Source: Gammaproteobacteria bacterium (GTDB lineage Bacteria > Pseudomonadota > Gammaproteobacteria > DSM-19610). Taken from it: a stretch of 7,444 bases of DNA. The notes below the pieces were generated by a model, which did no database searches, was not told the origin of the DNA, and saw only the letters and a program-made list of their open reading frames with translations. The stretch lies in the NCBI GenBank assembly GCA_011371465.1, contig DRQL01000118.1, positions 1 to 7,444 of the forward strand. The letters run 5' to 3'. This document shows positions 5,256 through 7,444 of the stretch, in pieces. The translations under genes and the position numbers were made by a program. Every line of letters starts with the position of its first letter. Position 1 is the first letter of the stretch.

Positions 5256-7368
5256 CGATCTTCCCATTATTGCTATTGTCGGAGGACTTTACACTATTTT
5301 TGGTTTCTTCGCTAATTGGAATACGCATGCGGAACGTGGTGCCCTCGGCCACGCGGCTGATGACTTCCACCTCGCCGCCCAGACCGCGCACAAAATCCCG
5401 GGTCTCGTAAGCACCGATTCCCATTCCCGATTTTCCCTTGGTGGTGGTAAAGGGCTTGAACAGGCCATCGCGCATGAACGCTTCGTCCATCCCCTCACCG
5501 TTATCCTGCACCTCGATGACCGCCTGGTCGTTTTGTTTAAACAACCGAACAATCACCATGCCGTCGTCCGGCGTCGCGTCCTGGGCATTGCGGACCACGT
5601 GACCGATCACGGCCGACAGGCGCTCACGATCACCCAGTACGTGCAGGCCGGTAGCCTGGCAGTCCATCACGGGCACGGGCAAACCCGCGGACATGGTCCT
5701 GACTACATCGTCCAGCACCGCACAGAGATCCAGCTGCGACACGTTCTGTTCCGGGTCACGTCCGCTGCGCAGGTTGGTCAGCAGGCGGTTCATTTTGTTG
5801 ACCGAGTTTTCCACCGTCTGGATCGCATCTTCCATGAACTGCGGATTGTTCTTGTGCCGGGCCGCGTTGGAAACCACCAGGGAAAGCTGGGCGATCAGGT
5901 TCTTGAGGTCGTGCATGACGTAGGAGGACAATTTGTTGCAGGCTTCGAACTGCCTGGCCTGCGACAGCGCCATGGCGGCATCCAGCTGTGCCAGGTGCGC
6001 CGCGGACTGGCGACCGATAATGCGCAGCAGGTCATAATCCTCCCAGTTCAGCCGGTGGGTTGCGGGAGGGCGCGCCAGTACCACCATGCCCAGCAGGCGA
6101 TCATGAAACACCAGCGGTGTAATCAGCCAGGCATTTTCGATGTCGGCAAACCAGTCCGGCAACTCCAGGCCATGATAGACACCGGGGTCATGCCGGTATT
6201 CGTCGCAGTTGATGACCCATTCTTCTTCGCTGAGGTACTGTGTCAGTGAACTGTCGCCACTCAGGAAAGTGGCGGATGCCGGCATCGGCATCTGCCAGTT
6301 GGCCACCAGCTCGTAGCGGTGCCCGTCCCGGTATTGCCACAGCAACCCGCCCGGGCACTGGTAGATATCGGCAATGGCCTTGATGGTCCTTTCACGCAAT
6401 TGTTCACCGGGTTCTTCGGAAGTCAGCGTATGGATAAAACGCAGCCATTCCTCGCGGTACTCGAACTTGTAGTGAAAAAAGTGCTTGTTGATCATCACCC
6501 GCAGGCTGGCGCGCAACTGGGCCGAGAACAGCAGGATCGACAGCATCAGTATGGCGCCAAACAGGAAGATCACCTGCGCGATCGTGCCCCAGGTGCCGCC
6601 GTATTCACGAATGACATAGCCACCGGCGCCCATGGCCAGCAGGTAGATACCGGCGCCCATCAGCGCAGCGGTATGAAACACGACGCGCCGTGAAATAAAG
6701 ATGTCCAGCGACCAGTGCGGGTCGCGGACCGCGGCAATCCCGATCACGGGCACTACCAGGGCATTGATAAAACCACGTGCATTCCAGAGCGCCGGGTCAA
6801 CGCCGTTGAACAGCAGGGCGTGGGAATACAGGTAGAAATCGTAGACAAACAGGGCGCCCAGCCCCATGCACAGGTACTTCACCGAGCGCCTGGATTCGGA
6901 GCGGGCGTTGCGGATCAGCTGTTCGACCAGCACGAGACCGACAATCGCCATGACCAGGAACCCCGCCAGCAGGAAATCCAGTCCGGCGGGTGCGGACATC
7001 GCCCCGCCCGAAACAATGCGGAACAGGACCAGCATCACCAGGAAAAGCGTGTAGGCCGCCAGCACGCTGAGGGTGCGCCGGCGGTAACGGGCGGCTTCCG
7101 CCGGTTTTGTGTAGGCGGCGCTTAGAATATGGACCAGGAAGGCCAGCAACGCGAGGTTGCGGAGCGGTTCGAGCAGGTAGGGTACGGCAAACAACGAATC
7201 ATGGTGTACCACGTAGGCGGTAACGGCCATCCATACCGAGCTGACCAGCGACGCCACCATTAGCGCCACCTTGTGCGGCCGTCCGCGCTCCCCGGTCATC
7301 AGCACCAGCGACAGGATCAGGAAGACCCCGGAACCGATGGCATAGCTGATTGTGCCGATATTATCCAT
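5221..7368 (-). CDS. prsK: PrsK, membrane histidine kinase of PEP-CTERM/EPS systems
   Basis: A 715-residue kinase. The N-terminal part (1-285) is strongly hydrophobic, with about eight or nine membrane helices (roughly 5-25, 35-53, 69-88, 101-120, 131-151, 165-186, 201-214, 233-254, 263-283). A GAF-like sensor region follows at about 325-465 (ending GRQSAAHLAQLDAA). The dimerisation/phospho-acceptor segment is SSYVMHDLKNLIAQL (481-495) with His486. The ATPase domain has the N box VVRNAQDA (591-598, Asn594), G1 DNGEGM (622-627), LFKPF (636-640) and G2 GKSGMGIGAYETRDF (645-659). The N-terminal membrane block plus GAF plus HDLKN kinase and the PrsR partner fit PrsK. It should autophosphorylate His486 and pass phosphate to Asp54 of PrsR. 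The last 29 residues form a polar Ser/Asn/Lys tail that overlaps prsR. The start has a weak GGGA 10 bases upstream (7379-7382). Confidence 0.92.
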   Translation of the reverse strand: MDNIGTISYAIGSGVFLILSLVLMTGERGRPHKVALMVASLVSSVWMAVTAYVVHHDSLFAVPYLLEPLRNLALLAFLVHILSAAYTKPAEAARYRRRTLSVLAAYTLFLVMLVLFRIVSGGAMSAPAGLDFLLAGFLVMAIVGLVLVEQLIRNARSESRRSVKYLCMGLGALFVYDFYLYSHALLFNGVDPALWNARGFINALVVPVIGIAAVRDPHWSLDIFISRRVVFHTAALMGAGIYLLAMGAGGYVIREYGGTWGTIAQVIFLFGAILMLSILLFSAQLRASLRVMINKHFFHYKFEYREEWLRFIHTLTSEEPGEQLRERTIKAIADIYQCPGGLLWQYRDGHRYELVANWQMPMPASATFLSGDSSLTQYLSEEEWVINCDEYRHDPGVYHGLELPDWFADIENAWLITPLVFHDRLLGMVVLARPPATHRLNWEDYDLLRIIGRQSAAHLAQLDAAMALSQARQFEACNKLSSYVMHDLKNLIAQLSLVVSNAARHKNNPQFMEDAIQTVENSVNKMNRLLTNLRSGRDPEQNVSQLDLCAVLDDVVRTMSAGLPVPVMDCQATGLHVLGDRERLSAVIGHVVRNAQDATPDDGMVIVRLFKQNDQAVIEVQDNGEGMDEAFMRDGLFKPFTTTKGKSGMGIGAYETRDFVRGLGGEVEVISRVAEGTTFRMRIPISEETKNSVKSSDNSNNGKIDDRQFKETARC
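5260..5265 (-). promoter_or_regulatory. Ribosome binding site that selects the prsR start
   Basis: On the minus strand GGGAAG lies 4 bases (6 from its GGA core) before the ATG at 5255-5253. The alternative in-frame ATG at 5267-5265 has only CAATAGCAATA in front of it, with no purine-rich site. The site lies within the prsK reading frame, consistent with translational coupling of the pair. Confidence 0.55.
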
Positions 7369-7444
7369 TCAGATTGATTCCCGGCATTGCAAGGCGGCCC
7401 GGCAGGCCGTCAGGACCACACTATAAGTGGCGGCTATTTAAAGC
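7369..7444 (-). promoter_or_regulatory. prsK leader with candidate -10 box and small hairpin
   Basis: On the minus strand TATAGT (7420-7425) is a 5/6 match to a -10 box; the matching -35 would lie at or beyond the window edge, so the promoter cannot be confirmed. The leader can form a stem CGGCC/GGCCG (7395-7399 with 7405-7409) with a 5-base loop, possibly extended by two more pairs. No sigma-54 -24/-12 pair with the right GG-N10-GC spacing is seen here, so autoregulation through PrsR is not supported by this stretch. Confidence 0.3.

Noticed and set aside
5245..6249. A 334-codon plus-strand open frame opposite prsK
   Set aside because: It lies fully antisense to a kinase with clear motifs, its translation is His/Gln/Val-rich with no recognisable domain, and it is best explained as a shadow of GC-rich coding DNA.
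7385..7405. A possible sigma-54 promoter before prsK (TTGCA with GG upstream)
   Set aside because: The bases 10 before the GC are CC, not GG; the nearest GG gives the wrong spacing.

Overview
The window looks like chromosome from a GC-rich, environmental gammaproteobacterium. The groES/fxsA pair divergent from cutA/dsbD matches the arrangement around groESL in Escherichia coli (dsbD-cutA ... fxsA-groS-groL), but without the dcuA-aspA genes that lie between the two halves there. The chaperonin operon carries a perfect CIRCE operator, so it is probably under HrcA control, unlike the sigma-32 system of enterics. Together with a PrsK/PrsR pair this points to a non-enteric lineage; the exact group cannot be told from the sequence alone.

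Layout. Positions 1-954 (minus strand): the first codons of groL, the whole of groES, a sigma-70-type promoter abutting a CIRCE operator, and fxsA, a small membrane protein gene. Positions 955-1227: a divergent intergenic region with an AT-rich candidate fxsA promoter, a large palindrome with perfect 31-bp arms, and a cutA promoter with a consensus -10 box and a small inverted repeat. Positions 1228-3815 (plus strand): cutA and dsbD, overlapping by 4 bases (ATGA). DsbD is unusually long (751 residues) because its periplasmic N-terminal domain is present twice, both copies with a full set of recognisable active-site residues. Positions 3816-3899: a short convergent gap. Positions 3900-7368 (minus strand): prsK and prsR, a histidine kinase and a sigma-54-dependent response regulator of the type associated with PEP-CTERM/exosortase and exopolysaccharide systems, overlapping by 35 bases. 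Positions 7369-7444: the prsK leader and a possible -10 box.

How the genes work together. GroES/GroEL fold cytoplasmic proteins. CutA and DsbD are probably co-transcribed and translationally coupled: DsbD carries electrons from cytoplasmic thioredoxin across the inner membrane to periplasmic thiol-disulfide proteins. PrsK/PrsR form a self-contained two-component system whose targets should be sigma-54 promoters elsewhere, since no exosortase, EPS or PEP-CTERM target gene is in the window.

I found no RNA genes, CRISPR arrays, insertion sequences or phage genes. The most notable items are the duplicated DsbD sensor/transfer domain, the long intergenic palindrome, and prsK/prsR sitting beside dsbD with no EPS gene visible.
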